64,000 bases of DNA from DATFFO01 sp963772815 (GTDB taxonomy: Bacteria; Actinomycetota; Acidimicrobiia; Spongiisociales; ZC4RG35), in NCBI GenBank assembly GCA_963772815.1, contig CAVYYV010000007.1:1-64000 (forward strand), written 5' to 3'. Under the pieces are notes generated by a model, which worked only from the letters and a program-made list of their open reading frames with translations, had not been told where the DNA came from and searched no databases. Below, piece by piece: positions 43,947 through 52,035 of the stretch (the first letter of the stretch is position 1; each line of letters begins with the position of its first letter). A program made the position numbers and the translations under genes.

Positions 43947-44315
43947 ATGACCGAGCTTCAGCGCCTGGGTGTCGTGGCCGTGATCATCCTGTTGGTGGTC
44001 CTGGTCTCCATCGTGTTCCGTCGACGGCCGCCGCGGCGGAGTCGCCGGATCGATGCCACAGGTCTGGGCCCCGGTCTCTACCTGTTCACTTCACACGGCT
44101 GTGATTCATGTGGCCGGGCCCGGGAGCGTCTGGCCCGGCGGGGGTTCACTTACACCGAGTTGTCCTGGGAGGAGAAGCCGGAGACATTCGAGGGGTTGGG
44201 GATCGATGCCGTTCCCTCCTTGGTGGCGGTCGGCCGCGGCGGCACAGGCCGCTGGTGGAGGGGCGGGGTCCCGCGCCGGGTGGAGATGCCGGGCACAAGG
44301 GGCAGCGTCGGTTAG
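43947..44315 (+). CDS. Membrane-anchored glutaredoxin/thioredoxin-like protein
   Basis: A 122-residue protein with an N-terminal helix (LGVVAVIILLVVLVSIVF), a basic linker and a small thioredoxin fold. The active site is SHGCDSCGRARERLARRG, a CxxC at the start of helix 1, and the cis-Pro loop is AVPSLVAVG. The orientation (short N-terminus, then Arg-rich linker) suggests the redox domain faces the cytoplasm. It follows DUF5719 by 3 bp and could reduce or oxidise a thiol partner in that complex. It is too short for a DsbA-type enzyme. Confidence 0.75.
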   Translation: MTELQRLGVVAVIILLVVLVSIVFRRRPPRRSRRIDATGLGPGLYLFTSHGCDSCGRARERLARRGFTYTELSWEEKPETFEGLGIDAVPSLVAVGRGGTGRWWRGGVPRRVEMPGTRGSVG

Positions 44316-44318
44316 CCT
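44313..44318 (+). promoter_or_regulatory. Putative -10 element, leaderless type
   Basis: TAGCCT, which overlaps the stop of the preceding gene, lies seven bases before the ATG at 44326. No ribosome-binding site is present. Confidence 0.4.
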
Positions 44319-44325
44319 GCCGTCC

Positions 44326-44544
44326 ATGGTCCCACGTTGTGCCCGCTGTGGAGCGCCCGCCTCCACCTTCATGACATACGATTATGCCGAACGAGCCGTG
44401 TGGCTCGAGAATCTGGGCGAGCAGCCCGACAAGACCGGCTACGCCATGTGCGGCGAGCATGCCGACCGTCTTGCTCCGCCCCTGGGCTGGACGCTCACCG
44501 ACCGTCGCACCGTCACGCCCCTGTTCGCGTTCGACGTCGCTTGA
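44326..44544 (+). CDS. DUF3499 family protein
   Basis: A 72-residue protein from ATG 44326. CARCGAPASTFMTYDYAERAVWLENL and the later YAMCGEHADRLAPPLGW match the actinobacterial DUF3499 family (Rv3258c in M. tuberculosis), a small probable zinc-ribbon protein with Cys pairs. Its role is unknown. In mycobacteria the gene sits between the fbi genes and manB, as here. An in-frame longer reading frame starts at 44053, but those upstream residues are a shadow of the redox gene. Confidence 0.82.
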   Translation: MVPRCARCGAPASTFMTYDYAERAVWLENLGEQPDKTGYAMCGEHADRLAPPLGWTLTDRRTVTPLFAFDVA

Positions 44545-44559
44545 CGTCTCGACGGGACG

Positions 44560-44829
44560 ATGGCCCTAGACCGTGACCTTCTCGACGCGGTACGTGACCT
44601 CGACGAGCACGAGTTGCGGCGTCTCCTCATCCTGGCCCGGGCTCACTTGGAGCGATCGGGAGCGCTGACCCCGGACCAGGAGGTCTCGGTGAGCCTTCGC
44701 CGCCAGGCGGTGAAGTGCGGCAAGTCGGCCTGTACCCGGTGCCCGCACGGTCCCTATTGGTACGCCTACTGGACCGAGAACGGTCGCCGTCGGAGCCGTT
44801 ACATCGGGCGCCTGCTCGAGGAAGGCTGA
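44560..44829 (+). CDS. Small Cys-containing protein resembling DUF6788
   Basis: An 89-residue protein. The first half is a helix rich in Arg and Glu (LDEHELRRLLILARAHLERSG). The second has VKCGKSACTRCPHGPYWYAYWTENGRRRSRYIG. The CGKxxCxRCPHGPY motif followed by a tyrosine/tryptophan strand and a basic strand resembles small DUF6788-like proteins often found near mobile elements. Three cysteines and a His could bind zinc. Function is unknown. It lies 15 bp after DUF3499. Confidence 0.65.
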   Translation: MALDRDLLDAVRDLDEHELRRLLILARAHLERSGALTPDQEVSVSLRRQAVKCGKSACTRCPHGPYWYAYWTENGRRRSRYIGRLLEEG

Positions 44830-44908
44830 CCGCTCGTATGGGTCGTGCGGCTGTGGAAAACTCTTATCAGGACGGTAGACTTCAGCGTCCCCAAGACCGA
44901 GGCTGGCT

Positions 44909-45085
44909 ATGGACTGCCCCCAATGTCACGCTCATGACGTGATCGAGATCAAGCATCGACTTCCCGATGGCACGGAGGTCCAGTTCTTCTCATGTCACCG
45001 GTGCGAGGAGAAATGGTGGGATCACGACGGCGATCCCATCGACCTCGGTCAGATCCTCGACATGGTTCGTAACTCCGAGGCGTGA
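44909..45085 (+). CDS. Tiny zinc-ribbon protein (58 residues)
   Basis: ATG 44909 to TGA 45083-45085 encodes 58 residues with GAGG seven bases upstream. The N-terminus MDCPQCHAHDV and the middle FFSCHRCEEKWWD form a four-Cys zinc ribbon (CxxC-x25-CxxC) like those of TFIIS-type or transcription-associated proteins. The tail is acidic (HDGDPIDLGQILDM). It is easily missed because of its length. A TAGACT at 44877 could be its -10. Its stop overlaps the GTG of the downstream membrane protein gene (GTGA), which supports translation of both. Its function is unknown. Confidence 0.75.
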   Translation: MDCPQCHAHDVIEIKHRLPDGTEVQFFSCHRCEEKWWDHDGDPIDLGQILDMVRNSEA

Positions 45086-47553
45086 GCGTCGCCGCGGGCG
45101 GGGACGGGTCGGGCCTTTTTCACAGCGGGGACGGGTCGGGCCCTTTTCACAGCGGGGACGGGTCGGGCCCGTTTCACAGGTGGCGTGGGGTGAGGGCGAG
45201 TCTCGGCCGATCCTGGCTGACCGTCGCCCTGCTGGGACTGATGTCGCTGGTGGTGCTGACCGTGCTGGAGCCGCGTCTGCTGTTCTCGGCCACCACCCCC
45301 ACCGGCGGAGATATGGGCGCACACGTCCTGGGCCCTGCTTACCTCCGTGACGTTCTGCTACCTCAGGGCCGGATCCTGGGCTGGTCCCAGTCCTGGTTCG
45401 CCGGCTTTCCCGCCTTCTACTTCTACTTTCCTCTTCCGTCGCTGGTCATAGTCCTCCTGGACGTGGTCCTGCCCTATGGGGTGGCCTTCAAGCTGGTCAC
45501 CGTGATGGGTCTGCTAGCCACGCCCGCCGCGGCCTATTTCCTGGCCCGTTCCCTGCGGCTGGGGAAGGCGGTGTCGCTGGTGGCGGCCAGCTCCGGGGTG
45601 GTGTTCGTGTTCATGGAGAGCTTCAAGATCTATGGGGGGAACGTCGCCTCCACGCTGGCGGGTGAATTCTCGTTCTCCTGGTCGTTCGTCTTCTCGCTCA
45701 TCTATCTGGGGTATCTGATCCGGGGTATTCGCGATGACCGGCGGAAGCTGATCTGGGCGGCGGTCTTCCTCGCCCTCACCGCGTTGTGTCACATTCTCAC
45801 CACCATCGTGATCTTGGCGGCGTCGCTCCCGGTCCTGTTCTGGAAGAAGGGGTTCAGAGCCATCGCCGCCTGGCTGGGTGGTTTCGCACTGGCCGGATTC
45901 TGGGCGCTGCCTCTGCTGGCGCGGATCGGCTACACGTCCGACATGGCCTGGTCACCCTTGACGGCCATCTCCGAGCTCCTCCCCACCGAGTTCTGGTTGC
46001 TGATCCCCCTGGCGGTGGTGGGAGCGGTGATCATGGCTCGTCGAACCCCGCGGATCATCCCGGTGGCGGCGTTCACGTTGATTCCCGTCATCTATTACCC
46101 GCTGCCCACCGTGCTCCACAACAGCTTCCCCAACGTGTTCACCGAGCCCCGCTGGAAGCTGTGGAACGGGAGGCTCCTGCCCTACTGGTACTTCGGGGTG
46201 GTGTTCTTGGCGGCCATCGCGGTCGGGTTCATCGCCCTATGGGTGATGCGCCGCCTCCCCGAGCGGGTCTCGGCCTGGTGGGGGCGAGGCCTGTTCGCCG
46301 TGGCCGGAGTGGTCGGGGTGACGCTGGCCATCCGAAACTCGAGCGCGCCCCCATGGCTGCCCTTTGCCATCGGAGCAGTCGTGGTCGCGGTGTTGGGGTT
46401 CTCGCTGATGTGGCGCGGGCCCGCTCGAACCCGTTCCGTGGTGATCACGATGACCGCCGGCCTTCTCGCCCTCGGAGCCCTGGCCGGTGTCAGCTACATC
46501 ACCAGCTGGGCCAAATGGAATTACGAGGGGTATGAGGCCAAAGCGCCGTGGCCCGAGTACGAGGGTCTGATGCAGACCATCGAAACCCTGCCCCCGGGGC
46601 GGGTCCTATGGGAGCCGGACAGTGGCGACGGGGGACTTGACAAGTACGGGACGCCCATGGCTCCCATGCTGATTCCCTATTGGACGGGCCAGGACCATCC
46701 GTCCATGGAAGGCCTCTACTTCGAGTCGAGCCTCACCACGCCCTTCCATTTCATCGCGGCCGGCGAGATGGCGCTCAACCCGTCCAATCCTGTTCCCGGG
46801 CTCACCTACCACAACTTCGACATGGAGCGGGGGGTCAAGCATCTGGAGATGTACGGAGTTCGATACTACGTGGCCTACAACGAGGAGTCGGCCGCCAAGG
46901 CCGAGAGGATGGCCGATCTCACCCTGGTGGCCGAGTCTCCGCCGTTTACCGTGTTCCAGCTTCCCGACCCCCAGATGGTGGTGCCGGCCACACGCCAGCC
47001 GGCCGTGTACGACGCTCCCGACGGAGGGGCGGCGGGGAAGTTGCTGGGCCTGGTGGGCGCAGGCTCCAACGGACCCACCTTCGGAGACCTGGCCCTGGAG
47101 TGGTATGACGACCTCGGCCTGGCGGACCGCTGGGTCGTGGCCGACGGCCCCTCAGACTGGCCCCGTATCACCGATTTGAGCCAGTTGCCCGACACGCCGC
47201 TGGCGGACGTGCCGGCCGATGCCGTCTCCAATGTGGTCATCGACGATCACTCCATCTCTTTCGATACCAAGGCGATCGGCGTGCCCCACCTGATCCGGGT
47301 ATCCTACTTCCCCAATTGGGTGGCCCACGGAGCCGAAGGGCCCTACCACGCCACGCCGTCGTTGATGGTGGTGGTGCCCACCCAGAACCACGTCGAGGTC
47401 GACTTCGAGCGTCTGCCCGCCGAGTGGACCGGAATGGCCCTGACCGTCCTGTCGATTGTGGGCGTCGTGGTTCTGCTGGTGGTCAGCCGTCGGCGGCGAG
47501 GATCCGCCGGATCCTCCACAGGCCCCGCAGAGTCCGGGGAACCCGTCGGATGA
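45082..47553 (+). CDS. Large membrane protein, GT-C-like (PTPS-related domain)
   Basis: An 823-residue polytopic protein. Loop 1 after the first helix reads TTPTGGDMGAHVLGPAYLRDVLLPQGRILGW, resembling the D-x3-H-containing loop of PF10131 (membrane 6-pyruvoyl-tetrahydropterin-synthase-related) proteins, a GT-C-like group. About 11 helices are followed by an extracytoplasmic domain of about 300 residues and a final helix (ALTVLSIVGVVVLLVV). The GTG at 45082 overlaps the zinc-ribbon stop, but the first 36 residues are three copies of GDGSG(L/P)FHS encoded by a 27-bp tandem repeat. A GTG at 45190 would start just after it. It is probably involved in envelope glycan synthesis or modification. Confidence 0.7.
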   Translation: MSVAAGGDGSGLFHSGDGSGPFHSGDGSGPFHRWRGVRASLGRSWLTVALLGLMSLVVLTVLEPRLLFSATTPTGGDMGAHVLGPAYLRDVLLPQGRILGWSQSWFAGFPAFYFYFPLPSLVIVLLDVVLPYGVAFKLVTVMGLLATPAAAYFLARSLRLGKAVSLVAASSGVVFVFMESFKIYGGNVASTLAGEFSFSWSFVFSLIYLGYLIRGIRDDRRKLIWAAVFLALTALCHILTTIVILAASLPVLFWKKGFRAIAAWLGGFALAGFWALPLLARIGYTSDMAWSPLTAISELLPTEFWLLIPLAVVGAVIMARRTPRIIPVAAFTLIPVIYYPLPTVLHNSFPNVFTEPRWKLWNGRLLPYWYFGVVFLAAIAVGFIALWVMRRLPERVSAWWGRGLFAVAGVVGVTLAIRNSSAPPWLPFAIGAVVVAVLGFSLMWRGPARTRSVVITMTAGLLALGALAGVSYITSWAKWNYEGYEAKAPWPEYEGLMQTIETLPPGRVLWEPDSGDGGLDKYGTPMAPMLIPYWTGQDHPSMEGLYFESSLTTPFHFIAAGEMALNPSNPVPGLTYHNFDMERGVKHLEMYGVRYYVAYNEESAAKAERMADLTLVAESPPFTVFQLPDPQMVVPATRQPAVYDAPDGGAAGKLLGLVGAGSNGPTFGDLALEWYDDLGLADRWVVADGPSDWPRITDLSQLPDTPLADVPADAVSNVVIDDHSISFDTKAIGVPHLIRVSYFPNWVAHGAEGPYHATPSLMVVVPTQNHVEVDFERLPAEWTGMALTVLSIVGVVVLLVVSRRRRGSAGSSTGPAESGEPVG
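45098..45178 (+). repeat. Three 27-bp tandem repeats at the start of the membrane protein gene
   Basis: Units at 45098-45124, 45125-45151 and 45152-45178 differ by only one or two bases (GCGGGGACGGGTCGGGCC, a T-rich stretch, then CACA). The 27-bp length keeps the frame and encodes GDGSGPFHS-like units. It may be coding or an insertion before a downstream start at 45190. Confidence 0.85.
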
Positions 47554-48175
47554 GGGAACGCCCCTCTCTCATCTCCGTCACCACCACCGGTACCTCGGCG
47601 ATTCGATAACCCTGTCGTTCTGCCCTGATTACCAGTTCCGTGTCGAACAGATCTTGGCGACTCACCACTCGCGGGGCCAGCTCCGCGACGAGGTCGTGTC
47701 GAAACGCCTTCATGCCGTGTGTGTCGGAGACGGAGGAGGAGAACAGAGCCCTCAGGAGGAGGTTGAAGACCATGGTGGCCAGCCGACGCAGGAACGACCG
47801 CTGGTCTTCCGATCGGGGATCCCGCTTGGAGGCAATGACCAAATCCACTCGATCGCCCAACTCCACTACCCGGGCCAGAAACCTGGCCGAGAAGTAGTCG
47901 ATGTCGAAATTGACCACCCAATCCCCCTCGGCCCTCAGGAACCCCTCCCGCATCGCCAGCCCGTAGTCGGGGTCGGGGAGGCTGATCACCTCGACGGGGG
48001 CAGCTCCGGCGACCCGAGCGGCTACCTCGGCCGTTCCATCGGTGGAGCCGTTGTCGACGATCAGGACTCCGTAGTCCAGCCCGGCTTGCTCGAGTTGGCC
48101 GATCATGGCCGGGAGGCCGACGGGAAGGAAGCCCGCCTCGTTGTACACCGGAACGACTATGGAGAACCTGGGCAC
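47483..48175 (-). CDS. Glycosyltransferase family 2 (dolichol-phosphate-mannose-synthase-like)
   Basis: A 230-residue GT-A enzyme starting MPRFSIVVPVYNEAGFLP. The nucleotide-binding VLIVDNGSTDGTAEVAA, the DxD-like NFDIDYFSARFL and the QDLFDTELVIRAERQGYRIAEVPV segment follow the polyprenyl-phosphate glycosyltransferase (DPM1/Ppm1-like) pattern. No C-terminal membrane helices are present, as in catalytic-subunit-only DPM synthases. It may charge polyprenyl phosphate with a sugar for GT-C enzymes such as the neighbour at 45082, with which it is convergent and overlaps by 71 bp. The donor sugar is unknown; GDP-mannose would fit the downstream manB. Confidence 0.82.
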   Translation of the reverse strand: MPRFSIVVPVYNEAGFLPVGLPAMIGQLEQAGLDYGVLIVDNGSTDGTAEVAARVAGAAPVEVISLPDPDYGLAMREGFLRAEGDWVVNFDIDYFSARFLARVVELGDRVDLVIASKRDPRSEDQRSFLRRLATMVFNLLLRALFSSSVSDTHGMKAFRHDLVAELAPRVVSRQDLFDTELVIRAERQGYRIAEVPVVVTEMREGRSLIRRVPRTLRGLWRIRRILAADG

Positions 48176-48252
48176 CGGCGGCAGTGTACGGGCAAGTCGT
48201 GGTTGATTGATTCGGGCGCGGGCCTACGGCCACAACTGCCCGGGGACGCACT

Positions 48253-48258
48253 TACAAT
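48253..48258 (+). promoter_or_regulatory. Putative -10 element of the manB operon
   Basis: TACAAT lies 17 bases before the GTG at 48276, with GGAGG in between. The start-site spacing fits a short-leader promoter for the manB-Trm112-PMI-sahH run. Confidence 0.4.
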
Positions 48259-48275
48259 CCTCGTGGAGGTCGTTG

Positions 48276-49616
48276 GTGACATTCTCTTCCATCTTCAAGG
48301 CGTACGACGTGCGCGGGCGAACCGATACGGGCGACCTTTCGCCCGAGGTGGCCGAGGCGGTGGGCGCCGCATTCGCCTCATTCGCCGGGGCGAGGACGGT
48401 GGCGCTGGGTCGCGACTGCCGACTCTCCTCCCCGGAGCTGGCGCAGGCCTTCACCGCGGGTGTTGTTGGCCAGGGCGTGGACCTGTTGGATCTGGGAGAA
48501 GTGGCCACGGACACCGTCTACTACGTATCGGGCGCCCGCCAGATCCCCGGAGCGATGATCACGGCTTCGCACAACCCCCCCAACTACAACGGGATCAAGC
48601 TGTGCCGGGCGGGTGCGGCCCCCGTTGGCGAGGCTTCGGGCCTCGATGAGATCCGTGGGATGGCAGAAGCTGGCCTCCCCCCGGGGGAGACCCGGGGCGA
48701 GGTGGTGCCTTTCGATCCCGTCCCCGGCTATGTGGATCACCTGCTGGGCATCGTCGATGTCGATGCGATCGCACCTCTCCACGTGGGAGTGGACGCCGGG
48801 AACGGGATGGCGGGCGTCGTGCTCGGCAAGGTGTTCGATCGGATCGCATCAGACATGACGGGGCTGTATCTGGAGCTCGACGGGACGTTCCCAAATCACC
48901 CCGCCGACCCGATCGATCCCGCCAACCTGGTTGACCTCGTCGATCTGGTCAAGGAGCGCCGACTCGATCTGGGGGTGGCATTCGACGGTGATGCCGACCG
49001 GGCATTCTTCGTGGACGACCGGGGCCGGCCTCTGTCCGGTTCCACGACCACGGCACTGATCGCCCGTTGGTTTCTGGCCCGGGAGCCCGGCGCGTCGATA
49101 GTGCACAATCTGATCACGTCCCGTGCGGTCGCCGAAACCGTCGTTGCCTACGGTGGCCATCCGATTCGGACCCGGGTGGGGCACTCGTTCATCAAGCAGG
49201 TGATGGCAGAAACGGGGGCGGTCTTCGGTGGCGAGCACTCCGGCCACTACTACTTCGCCGCCAACTATCGGGCGGATTCGGGGATGCTGGCCATGCTGGT
49301 CCTGCTCGAGGTAGTTTCCGAAGACGGGCGGCGGCTCTCTGAGATCCGCCAGGAGGTCGAGCCCTACGCATCCTCCGGTGAGATCAACATGCGGGTCTCC
49401 GACCAGGCCGCGGCCATGGAAAGGGTGGAACGCGCCTTTCCCGATGCGGAAACAGACCATCTCGACGGCTTGACAGTCTCCTGGCCTGATCGGTGGTTCA
49501 ACCTCCGACCGTCGAACACCGAGCCTCTCCTGCGCCTCAACGTCGAGGGGCCCGACCCTGAGGCGGTGTCGTCCCTGGTGGCCCGGGTGGAGGCGATCGT
49601 GGAGGAAGGGCAGTGA
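48276..49616 (+). CDS. manB: Phosphomannomutase / phosphoglucomutase
   Basis: The GTG at 48276 (VTFSSIFKAYDVRGRTD) has GGAGG upstream and gives 446 residues. The phosphoserine loop is MITASHNPPNYNGIKL, the metal loop is VAFDGDADRAFFVDD, the sugar-binding loop is GGEHSGHYYF, and the phosphate-binding loop is RPSNTEPLLRLNVEG. It interconverts mannose-6- and -1-phosphate for GDP-mannose. It heads a tight operon: its stop overlaps the Trm112 start, which is followed by a PMI-like gene and sahH, matching mycobacterial Rv3257c to Rv3248c in outline. Confidence 0.93.
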   Translation: MTFSSIFKAYDVRGRTDTGDLSPEVAEAVGAAFASFAGARTVALGRDCRLSSPELAQAFTAGVVGQGVDLLDLGEVATDTVYYVSGARQIPGAMITASHNPPNYNGIKLCRAGAAPVGEASGLDEIRGMAEAGLPPGETRGEVVPFDPVPGYVDHLLGIVDVDAIAPLHVGVDAGNGMAGVVLGKVFDRIASDMTGLYLELDGTFPNHPADPIDPANLVDLVDLVKERRLDLGVAFDGDADRAFFVDDRGRPLSGSTTTALIARWFLAREPGASIVHNLITSRAVAETVVAYGGHPIRTRVGHSFIKQVMAETGAVFGGEHSGHYYFAANYRADSGMLAMLVLLEVVSEDGRRLSEIRQEVEPYASSGEINMRVSDQAAAMERVERAFPDAETDHLDGLTVSWPDRWFNLRPSNTEPLLRLNVEGPDPEAVSSLVARVEAIVEEGQ

Positions 49617-49783
49617 TAGACCCCGAGCTCAGGGAACTCCTGGTGTGTCCCTCCGACCACGGAGATCTGGTCGACGACGTGAAGGCGGAGCGGCTGGTCT
49701 GCACAGTGTGCGACCGGCGATACCCGGTGGTGGACGGAATCCCGGTCATGCTGGTCGAAGAGGCCGATCGGCCCGAGGCCTGA
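49613..49783 (+). CDS. Trm112-family protein
   Basis: A 56-residue protein from a GTG that overlaps the manB stop (GTGA) and ends at TGA 49781-49783, sharing a base with the next ATG. LLVCPSDHGDLVDD and LVCTVCDRRYPVVDGIPVML are the Trm112/UPF0434 zinc-ribbon pattern (one Cys, then a CxxC pair). Bacterial members are small and their function is unclear; eukaryotic Trm112 activates methyltransferases. It is too short for routine ORF cut-offs, but the overlaps on both sides support expression. Confidence 0.85.
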   Translation: MIDPELRELLVCPSDHGDLVDDVKAERLVCTVCDRRYPVVDGIPVMLVEEADRPEA

Positions 49784-50754
49784 TGGATTTCGACGCCCAG
49801 ATCCGTTCCCTTCCCGACCAGCTGCGTTGGGCTTCGGAGTACGACATTCCCGCGCTGGCTGCAACCGAATCGGTACTCGTGACTGGGATGGGTGGCTCGG
49901 GTATCACGGGCGACTTCGGCGCCGTACTGGCGGCGGAAGCCGGGACCCGGCTCGACGTCGTGAAGGGATACGACCTACCGGGATGGGCGGCTCGGCAGAG
50001 GCCGCTTGTCGTCGCCGTTTCCTATTCGGGGGATACCGAGGAGACGTTGTCGGTGGCCGAGCAGGCCGCCGCCCGGGGCCTGCGTGTGGTGACGATATCC
50101 AGCGGTGGCCACCTGGCCGATTCGGAGGCAGAACTCCACATCGCCGTCCCGGGCGGCAACCAGCCGCGGGCGTCGCTCGGATTCCTCCTTGGCAGCCTGT
50201 GCCGGGTGCTGCAGGCCGTATCGGTGCTGAACGAACCGGACCTGGCCGGCGCCGCCGACGTCGCCGAGAGCGTATATCGGGGCCAGGCGAGCGTCGACCG
50301 GCTCGTAGAGGACATGGTGGGAAAGATCGCCATCGTGTGGGCAGGCTCCCCGCTCACGGCCCCGGTGGCGCAGAGGTGGAAGACCCAGATCAACGAGAAC
50401 GCAAAGGCTCCCGCCTGGTGGTCCGCGCTGCCCGAGGCGGATCACAACGAGATCGTGGGATGGTCATCTCTGGCCGAGCTCACCCGGGCCTCCGTCGTGG
50501 TGGTGCCGCTGGTCGACGGCGCCGACCACCCCCGGGTGGGGACGCGGCTTGCCCTGACCAGACGACTCACGACGGGAGACGTCGCCTGGACGGACCCGGT
50601 TCGTTCGACGGGAGAGGCGCCGCTGGCCCGGATGCTCAGTTTGGCCGCCATGGCCGACGTCGTGACACTGCGTCTGGCCGCTCGCTATCAGGTAGACCCT
50701 GAGGCAGTGGCGCTGATCGAGACACTCAAGCGCCAACTCGAGGAGAGCAAATGA
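49783..50754 (+). CDS. SIS-domain phosphoglucose/phosphomannose isomerase-like protein
   Basis: The ATG at 49783 (MDFDAQIRSLPDQLRWASEYDIP) gives 323 residues. Two SIS domains are visible: SVLVTGMGGSGITGDFGAVLA and VAVSYSGDTEETLSVAEQAAARG, then a second with IVWAGSPLTAPVAQRWKTQINENAKAPA and ALPEADHNEIVGW. This matches the bifunctional PGI/PMI family that sits next to manB in mycobacteria (Rv3256c). It probably interconverts fructose-6-phosphate and mannose-6-phosphate. A canonical manA is not in the window. Its stop overlaps the sahH start. Confidence 0.85.
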   Translation: MDFDAQIRSLPDQLRWASEYDIPALAATESVLVTGMGGSGITGDFGAVLAAEAGTRLDVVKGYDLPGWAARQRPLVVAVSYSGDTEETLSVAEQAAARGLRVVTISSGGHLADSEAELHIAVPGGNQPRASLGFLLGSLCRVLQAVSVLNEPDLAGAADVAESVYRGQASVDRLVEDMVGKIAIVWAGSPLTAPVAQRWKTQINENAKAPAWWSALPEADHNEIVGWSSLAELTRASVVVVPLVDGADHPRVGTRLALTRRLTTGDVAWTDPVRSTGEAPLARMLSLAAMADVVTLRLAARYQVDPEAVALIETLKRQLEESK

Positions 50755-51998
50755 ATTACGACATCGCCGATCCGACCCTGGCGGAGTCGGGTGCTCGTCG
50801 AATCGCCTGGGCGGGTCGGCGTATGGAGGTGCTGGAAACCGTTCGCCGTCGCTTCGAGGACGACAAGCCGCTCCAGGGTCACGTGGTGGCCGCCTGCCTA
50901 CACGTGACTGCAGAGACGGCCAATCTGATGCTCGCATTGCGGGCCGGCGGTGCCGAGCCCGTCCTGTGTGCCTCCAATCCGCTCTCCACCCAGGACGACG
51001 TGGCAGCCGCTCTGGTGGCGGAAGGGATCTCCGTATTCGCGATCCGCGGCGAGGATTCCGATACCTACTACAAGCACATCAACGCCACCCTCGACCACGG
51101 TCCGGCCGTCACCATGGACGACGGGGCCGATCTGGCCAGCGTGCTGCACACGGAGCGGCGCGATCTGGAGGTGATCGGTTCCACCGAGGAGACCACCACC
51201 GGGGTCATCCGTCTACGGGCGATGTCAGCCGAAGGCAGCCTCAGGGTCCCGGTGGTGGCAGTCAACGATTCGCCCACCAAGCACCTGTTCGACAACCACT
51301 ACGGGACGGGCCAGTCGGCTCTCGACGGAATCATCCGCGCCTCCAACATCCTTCTGGCCGGTCGAACGATCGTCGTGGTCGGTTTTGGTGACTGCGGACG
51401 AGGAGTGGCGTCGCGCTCCGACGGGATGGGAGCAAGGGTGGTAGTGGTCGAGGTGGACCCGATCCGCGCTCTGGAGGCAGCGATGGAGGGTTATCAGGTT
51501 CTGACGGCGGATGCCGCCGCAACCGTGGGTGATGTCTTCATCACGGTGACGGGCAACAAGCATGTTCTGCGCCGGCGGCACTTCGAACGCATGAAGGACG
51601 GGGCCATCCTGGCCAACGCGGGGCATTTCGACATCGAGCTCGACCTGACCGCTCTGAGCTCGATGGCTGAGCAGCGGCGCCAGGTGCGTGACCACCTGGA
51701 GGAGTTCGAGATGAGTGACGGCCGCCGCATTCTCGTCGCCGCCCAGGGACGGCTGGTCAACCTGAGCGCCGCCGAGGGACATCCGGCCGAGGTGATGGAC
51801 ATGTCTTTCACCAACCAGGCCCTGGCTGCCGAATGGCTGATCGAACGCGCCGGAACCCTGGACCCCGCCATCTACACGCTGCCCCCACACATCGACCGGG
51901 AAGTGGCTTCCATCAAGCTCTCCCATATGGGCGGAGGCATCGAGTACCTCACCAAGGAGCAGGAGGCCTACCTGGCCGGCTGGCAGGAAGGAACCTGA
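50751..51998 (+). CDS. ahcY: Adenosylhomocysteinase
   Basis: A 415-residue NAD-dependent hydrolase from the ATG that overlaps the previous stop. Signatures include VAACLHVTAETANL, VLCASNPLSTQDDVAAAL, the catalytic NDSPTKHLFDNHYGTGQS, NAD-binding VVVGFGDCGRGVA, ITVTGNKHVLR and the C-terminal SIKLSHMGGGIEYLTKEQEAYL. It splits S-adenosylhomocysteine into adenosine and homocysteine. It is of the short type without the roughly 40-residue insert seen in most actinobacterial enzymes. It ends the manB run, recalling the sahH neighbourhood of mycobacteria. Confidence 0.92.
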   Translation: MNYDIADPTLAESGARRIAWAGRRMEVLETVRRRFEDDKPLQGHVVAACLHVTAETANLMLALRAGGAEPVLCASNPLSTQDDVAAALVAEGISVFAIRGEDSDTYYKHINATLDHGPAVTMDDGADLASVLHTERRDLEVIGSTEETTTGVIRLRAMSAEGSLRVPVVAVNDSPTKHLFDNHYGTGQSALDGIIRASNILLAGRTIVVVGFGDCGRGVASRSDGMGARVVVVEVDPIRALEAAMEGYQVLTADAAATVGDVFITVTGNKHVLRRRHFERMKDGAILANAGHFDIELDLTALSSMAEQRRQVRDHLEEFEMSDGRRILVAAQGRLVNLSAAEGHPAEVMDMSFTNQALAAEWLIERAGTLDPAIYTLPPHIDREVASIKLSHMGGGIEYLTKEQEAYLAGWQEGT

Positions 51999-52022
51999 GC
52001 GGATCTCGTCGCACCGCCCCCG

Positions 52023-52028
52023 TAGGTT
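52023..52028 (+). promoter_or_regulatory. Putative -10 element, leaderless type
   Basis: TAGGTT lies seven bases before the ATG at 52036 and no ribosome-binding site intervenes. Confidence 0.4.
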
Positions 52029-52035
52029 GGCTTCC

